A stretch of 40,271 bases of DNA, taken from IMG/VR virus record IMGVR_UViG_3300032116_000506, positions 1 to 40,271 of that record. One strand, given 5' to 3'. Positions 29,889-38,976 of the stretch are shown in pieces. This DNA is from a virus. Under the pieces are notes generated by a model. The model was not told the DNA's origin. It made no database searches and saw nothing but the letters and a program-made list of their open reading frames with translations. Each line of letters begins with the position of its first letter. The first letter of the stretch is position 1. The position numbers were made by a program, and so were the translations under genes.

Positions 29889-31397
29889 TTAGGCCTTTGC
29901 GTAATTCGCGTAGAACTTATCACCAGCTTCCACAGATTCCGCACCGTTTGGGCTCACCAAAGATCCATACCAAGTCAGGCGAGTTTTGCCAGCGACAACA
30001 CTCAGGACATAGTCCACACCTTCATGGATTGCGAGGCGACCGATAAAGGCATTGAGCGAGCCAGGACGAGCTTCAAACTCAAGGTCGACGAACATCAGAT
30101 CAACAGATCCCAAGGTCTTAGGAGCATCCTTGTGGAAGGTGATCGGATTGGCTTCGAGAGCATCCAAACGACCGGAGAGAGCAAGGTCGCCAGCTTCCCG
30201 ATCCGATGCCTCAGAAGAGAGACCGGAGGAGAGAGCAGAAACTGCACCCTGGCGGTCGCTGATCTCTTGAGCCAGTTCAGACTGGAGGGCATCGATCTCA
30301 CCTTCGGCTGTGTCCATGCGTCCAGAAAGGGCGCTGTCAGCATCTTGAAGGCCGGAAACAACGGACGCAAGCGCGTTGTCGTTCTCGAGATCAACCGAGT
30401 TGATCAGCGCAACGATCTCAGCGAATGAGTCCTTGTCAGCCTGAGAAGCGTCCATGATCGCGTCGATACGGCCCTTCTCGGTGTTGATCTGGGACTGGAG
30501 TCCTGCCTCAACGCCTTCGGCACGAGTCTTTTCGACAAGGATACCAGCGTCAGCGTAGGACTTGGCCTCAAGGAGCTTGGCCGAGTCCTGATCATCCACG
30601 TACTTCTTGACCGCAACGTCTTCTCCAGCAGAAGGCATCGAGGGCGCACCAGACAGTCCGGTGAGCTTGATCTTTCCGCTTTGGATGTCGGTCTTCGAAA
30701 GCATCTCAGCGCTTCCGTACAGACCGGACCAGTTGAACACCGTAGTGTTCGCAGACTTATTCACCGCCCCATACGAGGTGGTCATAATGTGAGTAACCCT
30801 GACAGGGCTGATCACGAAGATCCGAGAATGGGCGGGAGCCGTGAAGCTGATCGAGAAGGCTGGGTTATTGTAAGACTGAACGGTGACTGCAACGGCTTCG
30901 TTGCGACCGTTGTCAATGCGCCAGACCGAGCCCTTGAAGTTAGCGTCAGAAACAACATCGCCGAGATAGACGTTTCCTCCGGTGGTCATGTTGATCGTTC
31001 CGCTAGTAGACGGAGCCGGATCATTCACAATATAATACTGGTTATAGATTCCTGCGATCGCCTGCTCGCGAGCAACCAGGCCAAAAGCCCGTGGAGTCGT
31101 TTGCTTGTAAGTCTCGAAAGCAGTGTCACCAGTCGAAGGAAGCGAGGTCAGCTTCCCGGTCATGGTGTCGCCAGCCTTAGCGACTTTCAGAGCATCAGCA
31201 GAATCGATGTAGGACTTTTGCTCGAGGTGCTTGGTATCAGTGTATGCGTTAGCAGTAGAAACTGCGGACGCATCGCCAGCCTGGCGGTCAAGAATCTCTT
31301 GAGACACCTGGCCCTCAACTGCATCAATCTGGTCGTCAAAGTAATTGATTACTTCCGGCGCCAGATACTTCTTTTTGATTTGATTTGGTTCGCTCAT
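29889..31397 (-). CDS. Coiled-coil fibre protein in the head module (head or neck fibre)
   Basis: The 502-residue protein has an N-terminal helix, coiled coil, the fibre motif GDTMTGKLTSLPSTGDTAFE (about 76-95), a beta domain, then long heptad coiled coil (about 265-425, with AEGEIDALQSELAQEISDRQ) and a beta tip (about 430-502). This is fibre architecture, yet the gene lies between the coat and connector genes, far from the tail fibres. A capsid-vertex, collar or whisker fibre is therefore likely. GGGAAA precedes the ATG. Confidence 0.65.
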   Translation of the reverse strand: MSEPNQIKKKYLAPEVINYFDDQIDAVEGQVSQEILDRQAGDASAVSTANAYTDTKHLEQKSYIDSADALKVAKAGDTMTGKLTSLPSTGDTAFETYKQTTPRAFGLVAREQAIAGIYNQYYIVNDPAPSTSGTINMTTGGNVYLGDVVSDANFKGSVWRIDNGRNEAVAVTVQSYNNPAFSISFTAPAHSRIFVISPVRVTHIMTTSYGAVNKSANTTVFNWSGLYGSAEMLSKTDIQSGKIKLTGLSGAPSMPSAGEDVAVKKYVDDQDSAKLLEAKSYADAGILVEKTRAEGVEAGLQSQINTEKGRIDAIMDASQADKDSFAEIVALINSVDLENDNALASVVSGLQDADSALSGRMDTAEGEIDALQSELAQEISDRQGAVSALSSGLSSEASDREAGDLALSGRLDALEANPITFHKDAPKTLGSVDLMFVDLEFEARPGSLNAFIGRLAIHEGVDYVLSVVAGKTRLTWYGSLVSPNGAESVEAGDKFYANYAKA

Positions 31398-31421
31398 TTA
31401 TTTCCCATCCTGTTTTGTTTG

Positions 31422-31895
31422 TTATGCCGGATAGATGACCCGGATCGTTTCACCGATCTCGAGGAATCCATCAAGCGTAAGACCAGTCCAGAGTATCTCA
31501 GAACCGCTCACGATGTAGTCAAGACCTAACCTCTGCTCCGGTCCACCATCAGGCAAAAACCGCACAGCTTGAGCTGATTTTGGCTCATACTGAAGAGCGA
31601 TTTTCTTTTCTAAAATATGGGCTTCCGTCAGCGTGAACGCTTCGGTCTGCCATTCTTGGGAAAGCGAATCCTGGCTAATCCACTCCGTGTCAAAATCAAC
31701 GGAAGAAGACTTTGCGAGGAGGTCGCCCTGATCGCCACCGTCTGGGATCCCAACACCTACCGGAACACCGCCGAGCGTGACACCGTCGCCACCGTAAAAT
31801 TTTAGCTTATCTGTATCGTAAACGATCTCCCCGTCGAGGAGCATGAGCCCCACCCGTTGAGCCGTTGTAATTCGTGGAACTCGTAGGATTGCCAT
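31422..31895 (-). CDS. Fibre-base protein with Mtd-N-like motif
   Basis: The 157-residue protein opens RITTAQRVGLMLLDGEIVYD and continues with FYGGDGVTLGGVPVG, the motif of the N-terminal domain shared by Mtd and many trimeric phage fibres. A C-terminal beta section ends TLDGFLEIGETIRVIYPA. It precedes the head-module fibre and could be its attachment base. AGGAG lies upstream of ATG 31895. Confidence 0.6.
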   Translation of the reverse strand: MAILRVPRITTAQRVGLMLLDGEIVYDTDKLKFYGGDGVTLGGVPVGVGIPDGGDQGDLLAKSSSVDFDTEWISQDSLSQEWQTEAFTLTEAHILEKKIALQYEPKSAQAVRFLPDGGPEQRLGLDYIVSGSEILWTGLTLDGFLEIGETIRVIYPA

Positions 31896-31896
31896 C

Positions 31897-32085
31897 TTAT
31901 ACTCCTACCTCTATCACGCGCTGGCCTTGGTCTAAAATCGAAGAATCGTTTGCTCGGCTGCCAGTATCAATGGCGAGATCAGAAATCCCAGACTCACCGA
32001 GTGTAATGTTGGCAGGATCCGACACGTCGTCAGGCTTTATCACGAAGACCAGGTCGCCGAGTTGTGTGTCGAATCTCCAAGGCAT
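31897..32085 (-). CDS. Small structural-region protein
   Basis: The 62-residue protein begins MPWRFDTQLGDLVFVIKP and is beta-rich and acidic. Its start shares one base with the previous stop (TAATG). No family recognised; coupling to both neighbours suggests a part of the same head-fibre complex. Confidence 0.55.
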   Translation of the reverse strand: MPWRFDTQLGDLVFVIKPDDVSDPANITLGESGISDLAIDTGSRANDSSILDQGQRVIEVGV

Positions 32086-32357
32086 TATAGCCTCACCTTC
32101 AAAACGCTTACAGGCGTCTTCTTCGCTGCTGATTCATAAGTAACCGTTACCGTCTGAACAGTCACGCCACCGAGCCTGTAGGTGAAGACGTCTATATTCG
32201 CAGCCGGAAACGTTGTGATGATCTCGTCCCACTTGATCCCGGCTGTCTCGACGTTCAGCGAGTCGCCAGCGGGCATGATCGCAATAGCTGGCTTTCCATC
32301 CTCGCCTTCGCGAAACTTCCCGTATTCCCTGTCCTGTTGAGAGCCTGGAAGACTCAT
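32085..32357 (-). CDS. Small structural-region protein, beta-rich
   Basis: The 90-residue protein has a polar start (SLPGSQQDREYGKFREGEDG) and a C-terminal sheet ending SVLKVRL. ATGA-type overlap with the previous gene. Unknown function, possibly a fibre-attachment or head-decoration subunit. Confidence 0.55.
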   Translation of the reverse strand: MSLPGSQQDREYGKFREGEDGKPAIAIMPAGDSLNVETAGIKWDEIITTFPAANIDVFTYRLGGVTVQTVTVTYESAAKKTPVSVLKVRL

Positions 32358-32575
32358 TTGGCCCCCTCCAGTTCTTTAACCTTTTGAGGATCGAAGTCCT
32401 CGTAGAACCACGCGATCCAGACCAGGCGTCCGTTAAGCGTGACTTGCCCGATGTCAAAGTATCTAACATGGGCTCCCATCCTTGCATTATTCATAAGCAT
32501 CGACCGCCGGAGGCCCATCGGGCTCCCGGCGGTGATGAAATTCGGAATGGCTGTCGGAAGCGTATCCCGTCCCAT
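32354..32575 (-). CDS. Small head-region protein, unknown function
   Basis: The 73-residue protein directly follows the coat gene. It contains LRRSMLMNNARMGAHVRYFDI and an aromatic GRLVWIAWFYEDFDP segment. It may be a decoration or head-completion protein; no family recognised. The ribosome site is weak, but it is flanked by tightly packed genes on the same strand. Confidence 0.5.
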   Translation of the reverse strand: MGRDTLPTAIPNFITAGSPMGLRRSMLMNNARMGAHVRYFDIGQVTLNGRLVWIAWFYEDFDPQKVKELEGAK

Positions 32576-32587
32576 TCCGGTTATTTA

Positions 32588-33430
32588 TTAGATCTTTACG
32601 ATGAGAGGCGACTTGCCAGCAGCAGCACCGAGCTCGCCAGTCTGGAGAGCCTTAACACCGAAGAGCTGGTCGATAGCGACCTTCTTCGCGCTGGTTCCGT
32701 ACTCGATAGCAGGCTGTTCAGCCATGTTCGGAGCCTTCTGGAAAGCGATACCGACAGCGTCTTTCGCGTACCAGTAGCCTTTACCAGCGGCGACGCCCTG
32801 GTGAACCATGACGGGCATTCCGTACACGGTTCCGATCTGTCCGCTTGGGATGTTGGACGAGCCGTAGTAATCGGCGCGCACGAACTCGGCGATCTTCAGC
32901 ATGGCCTTCTCCTGGTCCGGTCCGATGAGCATAACGCAAGCGGAAGGATCAGCGAAAGACTTCAGGAGCTGTTCGCGAGCATCCAGGATCAAGTCAGCAG
33001 TGAGAGGAGCAGCGCCCACATCGAGGCCAGCACCTGCTTCGAGGACAGCGATGATCTGCTCGTCGACATAGCGACCGTGTGCGGAAGCTGCGCGGAGAGC
33101 GTTTTCGATCTGGACGTCCATGGACGACTGGATCTCATCAGAGCTGTCGATCAACCAAGACACGTAAGCGTTCAGGTTAAGGTCGAGCTTGTCAGTGGTA
33201 GCGCTCAGGGCCTGGATGGTTCCAGGAACAGCAGAGGCGCGGTTTTCAACGGTGAAGCTGGACAGCTTTGGGAAGCTGATCGACTTCATTCCTTTTCCGG
33301 CGTAGCTGGAGAGATCGCTAACGCTGGCGAGGAGCTTTGCCCGGAACTTGAGTTCCTTCTGGACGAGGCTAGTGATTAGATCGTTCTTGGTTGCGGATAG
33401 TTGGGTATTCCCAGTGATTACGTCAGCCAT
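32588..33430 (-). CDS. Major capsid protein (HK97 fold)
   Basis: The 280-residue protein has the layout of small HK97-fold coats: helical N-arm, ISFPKLSSFTVENRASAV strand region, spine helix SWLIDSSDEIQSSMDVQIENALRA split around 90-115, ACVMLIGPDQEKAMLKIAEF and the Y-G-M-P-V-M-V-H strand near 205. It follows the scaffold and has AAGGAA ten bases upstream. I see no protease gene nearby; the separate scaffold suggests assembly without proteolytic delta-domain removal. Confidence 0.85.
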   Translation of the reverse strand: MADVITGNTQLSATKNDLITSLVQKELKFRAKLLASVSDLSSYAGKGMKSISFPKLSSFTVENRASAVPGTIQALSATTDKLDLNLNAYVSWLIDSSDEIQSSMDVQIENALRAASAHGRYVDEQIIAVLEAGAGLDVGAAPLTADLILDAREQLLKSFADPSACVMLIGPDQEKAMLKIAEFVRADYYGSSNIPSGQIGTVYGMPVMVHQGVAAGKGYWYAKDAVGIAFQKAPNMAEQPAIEYGTSAKKVAIDQLFGVKALQTGELGAAAGKSPLIVKI

Positions 33431-33441
33431 GTTTTATTCCT

Positions 33442-34026
33442 TTATGGTTTCAGGGTTTTCAGTTTCTCAATCAATTCGTCCTTCGTGAGTTCCTTTACAG
33501 GCTTCTCCCCGGAGAACGTCCCAGCCGATAAGTGAACATCACCCGGCTTCTGTGCTCCAGTCGCGAAGAAGTAAGGCTTTGACTTGGCAAGGTTCGCGAT
33601 CTGAGTCTTTAGCTGTTCAGTGTTAAGATTGAAACTTTCGTCGATCTCAACGCTGGACCAGTCGCCTACCTTTACGATGTCATCCAAGGCTTCCTTGCGC
33701 GCTCCCATGGTGAGGGCTAATTGCTTAACCTCCTTCTGGAAGATGGTCTTAGCATAGGCTGCATCCTTGGCCTTGAGTGCGTCTTCGATCTCCCGCTTGG
33801 ATTTCAAAACACCCTCCAGGGCTTCCTTATACTTGCCCTGTTCCGCTAGTACCGTCTGCTCGCGCTCGTGTTCCTTTGCCTGAAACTCATTCAGCTTTGC
33901 TTTCAGGGCTTTGATTTCCCCGATCGCGCGCGAATAGGTTTCATACTTCACGCTGTCGCTTGAACTGTCCTTGCTTCCGGCACTGCCTTCGACTTGGTGG
34001 CCACTGGCCCCGTTCATTTCTTCCAT
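33442..34026 (-). CDS. Capsid scaffolding protein
   Basis: The 194-residue protein has a low-complexity Ser/Gly start, a long charged coiled coil (about 35-100, IKALKAKLNEFQAKEHEREQ and on), a helical centre and a short C-terminal helix ELTKDELIEKLKTLKP of the kind that binds coat subunits. It directly precedes the coat gene, as in GP20-like scaffolds. Complete allele of the fragment at 1-98; its first 98 bases begin the repeated part of the window. Confidence 0.8.
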   Translation of the reverse strand: MEEMNGASGHQVEGSAGSKDSSSDSVKYETYSRAIGEIKALKAKLNEFQAKEHEREQTVLAEQGKYKEALEGVLKSKREIEDALKAKDAAYAKTIFQKEVKQLALTMGARKEALDDIVKVGDWSSVEIDESFNLNTEQLKTQIANLAKSKPYFFATGAQKPGDVHLSAGTFSGEKPVKELTKDELIEKLKTLKP

Positions 34027-34060
34027 TCTTGATTATCCTCCTATGGTTTTCAAGTGTTGG

Positions 34061-34660
34061 TTAGAGATTACGACGGATATAGCGAATGACAACCTTTTTC
34101 ATCTGTGTAAGTAGCTTATCTTTTAGGCGCTCAGAGAAGCCGAAGAACGGCCTTCCGGCTTCGCTAACGTACTGCGCTAGCTTTAGGTTGCTGATCTCTT
34201 TTCCGACCTTATAGAATCCAGACCGGCCAGTATTCACGGTTGTCTTTCCGCGCTTTGTTTTTCTTGTGAATGATTCCATGTACTTCTTCCGGTATGGCTG
34301 ATGAGTGCCATCCATGAAGAGCCTGATGAAAATGCTTTTTGTGGTTACGGAATACGTGAACTTGATCGCGTCGAGGAGTTGCCCGGTTAGGGTAAGGTTG
34401 GATCTGGTCTTAGAATAGGCTGGATGGGTTGGGCTAGCTTCTGCGATCTTCTCTCTCTCATTCTTCCAGCTTTTAGATAATGGCTTAAAACGCTCCCCTG
34501 TCTCTGGCGAGATCCCTTTCCTGGCTGTGAATTTCAGAGTGTCGACTGCGATCTTTCCGAGCTCGTTAATCAGTTGAGGGTTTTGAATGACCCTATTGAT
34601 CCGATCCTTCGTGTCCTTCTCGAGTCGGTCTAGGCTGGCCTTATTGAAGACGAGCTTCAT
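34061..34660 (-). CDS. gp10-like virion morphogenesis protein (copy 2)
   Basis: The 199-residue allele of the gene at 133-783. It shares the LTLTGQLLDAI and RPFFGFS blocks but has a shorter basic loop (TRKTKRGKTTVNTGRS) where copy 1 carries 17 extra residues. That places the variable part in one surface loop. Overlaps the upstream gene by four bases as in copy 1. Confidence 0.6.
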   Translation of the reverse strand: MKLVFNKASLDRLEKDTKDRINRVIQNPQLINELGKIAVDTLKFTARKGISPETGERFKPLSKSWKNEREKIAEASPTHPAYSKTRSNLTLTGQLLDAIKFTYSVTTKSIFIRLFMDGTHQPYRKKYMESFTRKTKRGKTTVNTGRSGFYKVGKEISNLKLAQYVSEAGRPFFGFSERLKDKLLTQMKKVVIRYIRRNL

Positions 34661-35259
34661 TCTAGACCGCCCACCAGGCCGAACAGGTCTTCAAGCGTCC
34701 TAAGGCCACGCACGAACTCCACGGCTTTCTCCTGGCTCTCGAGCGAGCTGATCGTCCTGGCCCCTGCGCTCGCGTCGATCTCGGCCTTGAACTTCGGAAG
34801 CACCTCGCGCTTTACCTCGTCGCTGGTAACGCCGAAGAAGGGGCGCTTATACTTTCCGCTCGGGATCGTCGGATGGCCCTCGAATCCGGTCTGGTGTCCG
34901 TAGGCTTTCGGTGCGTCTGTCTCGTCGTCGATGCCGATCACGACCGATGCACCGTCCTCCTCGAGGATGTCGATCGATCGGAGCATATCCCCGGTCAGCG
35001 TCATGTTCACCTGGTTCCGGCTCTTGCCTGCGGCCTTGAAGGAAAGGCTGTTCGCATAGGCTTTGGAATAAGGGCTTTTAAGGTCCTTGCGGCCCAGGCC
35101 TCGCCCTTCCTTGGCCCGGTCGACCATGTAGTCGATCACGCCCTGGGCGATCTTACGGACCAGAACCGGATCAGATGAGATGTCCCGGCCAGTCAGCTCG
35201 TTTAAGTCGAGCTTCTGAGACACTCGGCTTTTCGTGAGCTTGATCCCCGGCTCGGCCAT
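34657..35259 (-). CDS. Second gp10-like morphogenesis protein (copy 2)
   Basis: The 200-residue allele of 780-1382, with five or so substitutions (for example A-L-V-V to A-S-V-V and S-R-T-I to A-R-T-I). Keeps the MTLTGDMLRSI and KRPFFGVT blocks and the one-base overlap with the portal stop. Confidence 0.6.
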   Translation of the reverse strand: MAEPGIKLTKSRVSQKLDLNELTGRDISSDPVLVRKIAQGVIDYMVDRAKEGRGLGRKDLKSPYSKAYANSLSFKAAGKSRNQVNMTLTGDMLRSIDILEEDGASVVIGIDDETDAPKAYGHQTGFEGHPTIPSGKYKRPFFGVTSDEVKREVLPKFKAEIDASAGARTISSLESQEKAVEFVRGLRTLEDLFGLVGGLE

Positions 35260-36770
35260 CAGTCTTCAGCCTCGAGCTCGTCTTCCTCGTCTTCCACTTC
35301 AGCCGCTGGTGGGGCCTTAGCTGGCACGATTCTTTCGATCTCCCGACCAGACTCTTCCTGGATCCGCTGGTAAATCTCCTCGGCGTCATCCATTTCGATC
35401 TCGCGATCTAAGGCGATAGCTTCCACCTGAGTGATAAGGCCCATCTCCTTCCGTTGCTGGATGTTCTGGAGCTTCTCGGCTTCAGAGACCACGCTAGAAG
35501 GCTTCTTGTAGGTGATGCTCATGAAGGCATCCTCGGAGATCGGAGCGACCCGGTAGCCAGGGAGAACGCTCGTCCCGCCGTAGGTGTTCAGGTAGGCCAC
35601 GATGATCTTAAAGAGCTTCTGCTCGGCGTCCTTGAAAGCGGCGATGTCGGACTCGCTGGCCTCGAACTGCTCGACCATGGCGAGGAGACGCTCGAATCCA
35701 GAACTATACTTGACCGAGTCCATCTTAGCATTGACCACCTTCGGATCCACGCCACGGCTGGTCAGGAAGCTAGACAGGAGGCCCTCGAGGTAGGAGAGAG
35801 AGCCTTGCAGATCCGGGTTCGCGTTAGCATAGCCGAAGTCGGTCTCGACCGGGTTGTTAGGATCAATGGGCAAACGAAGCACAAAGTTGGTCCCGATCTG
35901 AATGTTGTTCGGGATCAGGTTAGAGGGAGCCTTGAGCCATGCCTGGCCGAAGCCCTGCATCCGCACCACGTTCCCAAGGTCGGTCAGGCCTGCGTTGAAT
36001 TGAATGGTGAAGTCGGTAAGAGCGGCGCCAGAGCGGACCCAATATTCGCCGTCTTTCCCGCCGTTGATGTCTACGAATGGAACGACCCCACCGATCGGGT
36101 TCTCGTAGCTCTCGGATGGCATGATGTTCCCCTGCTCATCCATGACGAAATTGAACACAGGCGACCATACCGCGATCGCCTTCATGCCTGCCTGATAATC
36201 GTCTTCGTCAGCGATGAGCTCATTCATGCTGTCGCCGTCTTCGCTCACCTTGACGTTAGCCAGGTTGCGATCGAAGCCGTTGATGCAGTAAACCTCGCCT
36301 TCCTCCTGGTCCTGAGAGGATGGGACCACGTCGATGTTATGAGCGAGCAAGGCCTGGAGCTTCAGCTTCCCAGCGCGAGGGATCAGGTAGAGGTGAGTCT
36401 GGTCTTGGAGCTTGAAGTATTCGTTGGCTTTCATCATGACCGTGTCGATCTTCAGATCCGCGTACACCTGACGGACGACCATCTCCTGCTCTTCGCTGAG
36501 CCCGTAGAACTCACGCACTGGGGCCTTACGGTAAAGGCTGGCTTCCTTCTTCACGATCCGGCGAGCCAGGTTTACCGAGCTCACGATCGGCGTGTTCTGG
36601 ATCGTGTCCTTCGAGTAGAACCCCTCGAGGTAGGCCTTAACCTGTTGAAGGATCCGATCCTTGAAAATCTCGAACTGGCCGAAGCTCACCTTCTTGCGCT
36701 CGACGTTCTCACTTGCCTTGGATTCGTCGATGATCTGCCTGCGGACATTTGGGTTCAAAAGGTTCAGCAT
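35259..36770 (-). CDS. Portal protein (copy 2)
   Basis: The 503-residue allele of 1382-2914. Nearly all replacements are conservative; the acidic C-terminal tail is the exception, being rewritten and seven residues shorter. AAGGAGAT lies seven bases upstream of the ATG, inside the TerL end, as in copy 1. Confidence 0.88.
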   Translation of the reverse strand: MLNLLNPNVRRQIIDESKASENVERKKVSFGQFEIFKDRILQQVKAYLEGFYSKDTIQNTPIVSSVNLARRIVKKEASLYRKAPVREFYGLSEEQEMVVRQVYADLKIDTVMMKANEYFKLQDQTHLYLIPRAGKLKLQALLAHNIDVVPSSQDQEEGEVYCINGFDRNLANVKVSEDGDSMNELIADEDDYQAGMKAIAVWSPVFNFVMDEQGNIMPSESYENPIGGVVPFVDINGGKDGEYWVRSGAALTDFTIQFNAGLTDLGNVVRMQGFGQAWLKAPSNLIPNNIQIGTNFVLRLPIDPNNPVETDFGYANANPDLQGSLSYLEGLLSSFLTSRGVDPKVVNAKMDSVKYSSGFERLLAMVEQFEASESDIAAFKDAEQKLFKIIVAYLNTYGGTSVLPGYRVAPISEDAFMSITYKKPSSVVSEAEKLQNIQQRKEMGLITQVEAIALDREIEMDDAEEIYQRIQEESGREIERIVPAKAPPAAEVEDEEDELEAED

Positions 36771-36771
36771 T

Positions 36772-38136
36772 TTATCTCCTTGAGCTTCCGACCATTACGG
36801 TCCCGAGCAAGTTGTGCTCGTACACTACCGCATAGCCGATGGCGGTCGTGATGTGCTGATAAGGCTTTGAGTCGTCTTCGATGTAATCGCCGGACTTCTT
36901 CAGAGCTGTCAGCCTTAGCCCATCGTGCGTCACGGGAGCCGTTTTGTAAACGAACAAGCGCCGTTCGCCTGCCTCGTTCTGGCAATAGGCGTTCACGGTG
37001 TTATGCCTTTTCCTTACCGGAGGATTCTCCCGAGGGACCTGCATCTCGAAGGTAGCTCCTGAGTTGGCCAGCGTTTTCCTGATGATGTCATAATCTGAGA
37101 CGATCGACCGCGTGTCTCTGGCCTGCCCGGAGGCGTCACCCCTGACGATGATCTTCGCCCGGTGCGTCAGGATGCCCTTCTCGATCCATGCGTCGATAGC
37201 GTCCTGAGTCCGAGCTCCCTGGATCACCACCTCGTCGAACCAGTGCCAGGCCCTCCCGTCCCACTGGCCAGCCGCCGATGACATGGGCTTACCGTGGCCG
37301 ATGTTAAAGTCGAACGCGAGCACGATCGGAAGGTGGGGCCTCACCTGGTAGGCGGTGTTTAGGTGGTTCTTATCGGCGTCATAGGCCGAATAGATCCGGT
37401 CCTGGTCGATCTCGACCCACTCGCCGTAGATGTATCTCTGTGCCTCTCGAGGGGCTAGGTCCTGCTTCAGTTGCTCGATGTACACCGGATCTAGGAATGG
37501 GTTGTCAGTCGTGACAGACTTGAACACCTTGCGCGTCCTGGCTTCGCTGTCGAAGAAATATTTGTAAACCCAGTGGCCCGGCCCGTCCGGGTTTGTGGCG
37601 GCGATCAGGATGTTCTCCTTCACTTCCGGGATCCGGCGAAGACGGGCCTTCAGCGTATCAAATGCGGCCTTATCGTCTTCGTTATTCTCGGTGAGCTCTT
37701 CGAAGACCACCATGGACAGCTTGAGCGACCGCGCCTTCTTGTATTTCTTATCTGACCAGCTTCTCGAGATAATCTCGGATCCGTTCCACCAGGTAACTTT
37801 AGCGATCGAGTGGTTCACTCTGTAGTGCTTACCCTCGACGAAGTCTTCCGTGATGTGCTCTAGGATCTCCTTGAAGATCGTGTCCTTCAGATCCGGCAAC
37901 GCCTTACGAGCTAGACAGACTCGCGCTCCAGGATTCTCGACGCAATGACGGACGGCCAGATGAGCCATAAGGATAGACTTTGCGGATCCATAACTGCCAG
38001 AAAGGAGAATCTCTGGCGTACCTCGTCCGAAATCCCAGTCATCAAGAAAATCGACGACATCAGACTGATAAGGAATAACTCGCGGATTAAAGTCGCTGAA
38101 GTAGGGCTTTGAGTATTGTTCAACTGCTTCACTCAT
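36772..38136 (-). CDS. terL: Terminase large subunit (copy 2)
   Basis: The 454-residue allele differs from copy 1 at seven residues: Thr38Arg just ahead of the P-loop, Tyr258His, and five others in the nuclease half. All ATPase and nuclease motifs are intact. It is paired here with a TerS whose DNA-binding domain is unrelated to that of copy 1, so one TerL type serves two recognition modules. Confidence 0.95.
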   Translation of the reverse strand: MSEAVEQYSKPYFSDFNPRVIPYQSDVVDFLDDWDFGRGTPEILLSGSYGSAKSILMAHLAVRHCVENPGARVCLARKALPDLKDTIFKEILEHITEDFVEGKHYRVNHSIAKVTWWNGSEIISRSWSDKKYKKARSLKLSMVVFEELTENNEDDKAAFDTLKARLRRIPEVKENILIAATNPDGPGHWVYKYFFDSEARTRKVFKSVTTDNPFLDPVYIEQLKQDLAPREAQRYIYGEWVEIDQDRIYSAYDADKNHLNTAYQVRPHLPIVLAFDFNIGHGKPMSSAAGQWDGRAWHWFDEVVIQGARTQDAIDAWIEKGILTHRAKIIVRGDASGQARDTRSIVSDYDIIRKTLANSGATFEMQVPRENPPVRKRHNTVNAYCQNEAGERRLFVYKTAPVTHDGLRLTALKKSGDYIEDDSKPYQHITTAIGYAVVYEHNLLGTVMVGSSRR

Positions 38137-38453
38137 TCCTTTTTCTTGCGCTCGTAATTCATGTTGATCTTGATCGCGCCCTCGCTTGCGATGTCGATCG
38201 TGTCCTTCTGTCCGAGGAGTTGCTTCCCGAGCCAGATCAACATCGAGGCGTTACCCTTTCGAGCGGCGTCCAGTTGCCAGCGCCGAAGGGACATTTTTAG
38301 AGATGCTCGGCCTTTTGCTAATTGTTCCGCGAAACGTCGGTCGAGCGTATCGGTTGAGCATCCGACGAAGTCAGCGATCTCGGTCGTCTTGCATCCGATG
38401 GAGGCCAGCTTCTCTACCAGGTTACCGTCGATCTCAAGTTCAGGCCTGGCCAT
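38133..38453 (-). CDS. terS: Terminase small subunit, type B
   Basis: The 106-residue protein is encoded where TerS is expected and overlaps TerL by four bases. Residues 15-40 (KLASIGCKTTEIADFVGCST then DTLDRRF) form a small-terminase helix-turn-helix different from that of type A. The final 16 residues, EGAIKINMNYERKKKE, are identical to type A. GAGGG six bases before the ATG lies inside the ParB gene, and the two overlap by 14 bases. Confidence 0.8.
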   Translation of the reverse strand: MARPELEIDGNLVEKLASIGCKTTEIADFVGCSTDTLDRRFAEQLAKGRASLKMSLRRWQLDAARKGNASMLIWLGKQLLGQKDTIDIASEGAIKINMNYERKKKE

Positions 38454-38976
38454 TCGGTCCCTCGGTCACTTCGTTTAGTTTCGAATCAAACACCTCGTAG
38501 CACTTCGGGCATCTCACGAGAGACTGCTCCTCGTCCTTCTGGGCTTGCTTCTGGTCTACCTCTGACAGATCAAGCGTGAAGTCCTTGAGGCCTAGCATCT
38601 CGAGATCGAAGTCCGGCCCCAGGTCTGGCAGGTCCGCATTGATCCCAGCCAGGTCGAGCTCGGCCCAGGACGCTATCGCGTTGTCTGCCTGGATAAACGC
38701 ATACTCGGCGGTCTCGTCCGCGAACTTCTGGAACACCACAGGCATCGAGTCAAAGCCTGCCTTCTTCCCTGCCAGCTTCCGTCCGTGGCCCGCCACGATA
38801 CAGCCAGAGAGCTCGGAGACGATGATGGGATGTCTGATCCCATGGTATTCGTACAGCTTCGCCAGACGCTCGATCTGCTCGTCTGAGTGCTTGTTCCGGT
38901 TCTTCGGATGATCCTTCAGCTCATGGATGGGAATCATCCGGTCATAGCGACAATGGATCTCTGGAATGTTGGTCAT
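38440..38976 (-). CDS. ParB-like protein with C-terminal CPKC knuckle, no methyltransferase
   Basis: The 178-residue protein starts at 38976 with GGAGG eight bases upstream. Residues 1-139 match copy 1 almost exactly through FTLDLSE, including VAGHGRKLAG. It then departs into a 39-residue tail with Gln/Lys-rich helix and RCPKCYEVFD (Cys156, Cys159), half a zinc ribbon. This could be the ancestral or an alternative form of the copy-1 fusion. Longer readings upstream pass through the control region and are rejected. Confidence 0.8.
   Translation of the reverse strand: MTNIPEIHCRYDRMIPIHELKDHPKNRNKHSDEQIERLAKLYEYHGIRHPIIVSELSGCIVAGHGRKLAGKKAGFDSMPVVFQKFADETAEYAFIQADNAIASWAELDLAGINADLPDLGPDFDLEMLGLKDFTLDLSEVDQKQAQKDEEQSLVRCPKCYEVFDSKLNEVTEGPNGQA

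Noticed and set aside
32384-33379. 331-codon plus-strand frame across the coat gene
   Set aside because: Antisense shadow of the major capsid gene, with no ribosome site or family signal.
35454-36851. 465-codon plus-strand frame across the portal gene
   Set aside because: Antisense shadow of the portal; the matching region in copy 1 has no frame of this length, so it is not conserved.
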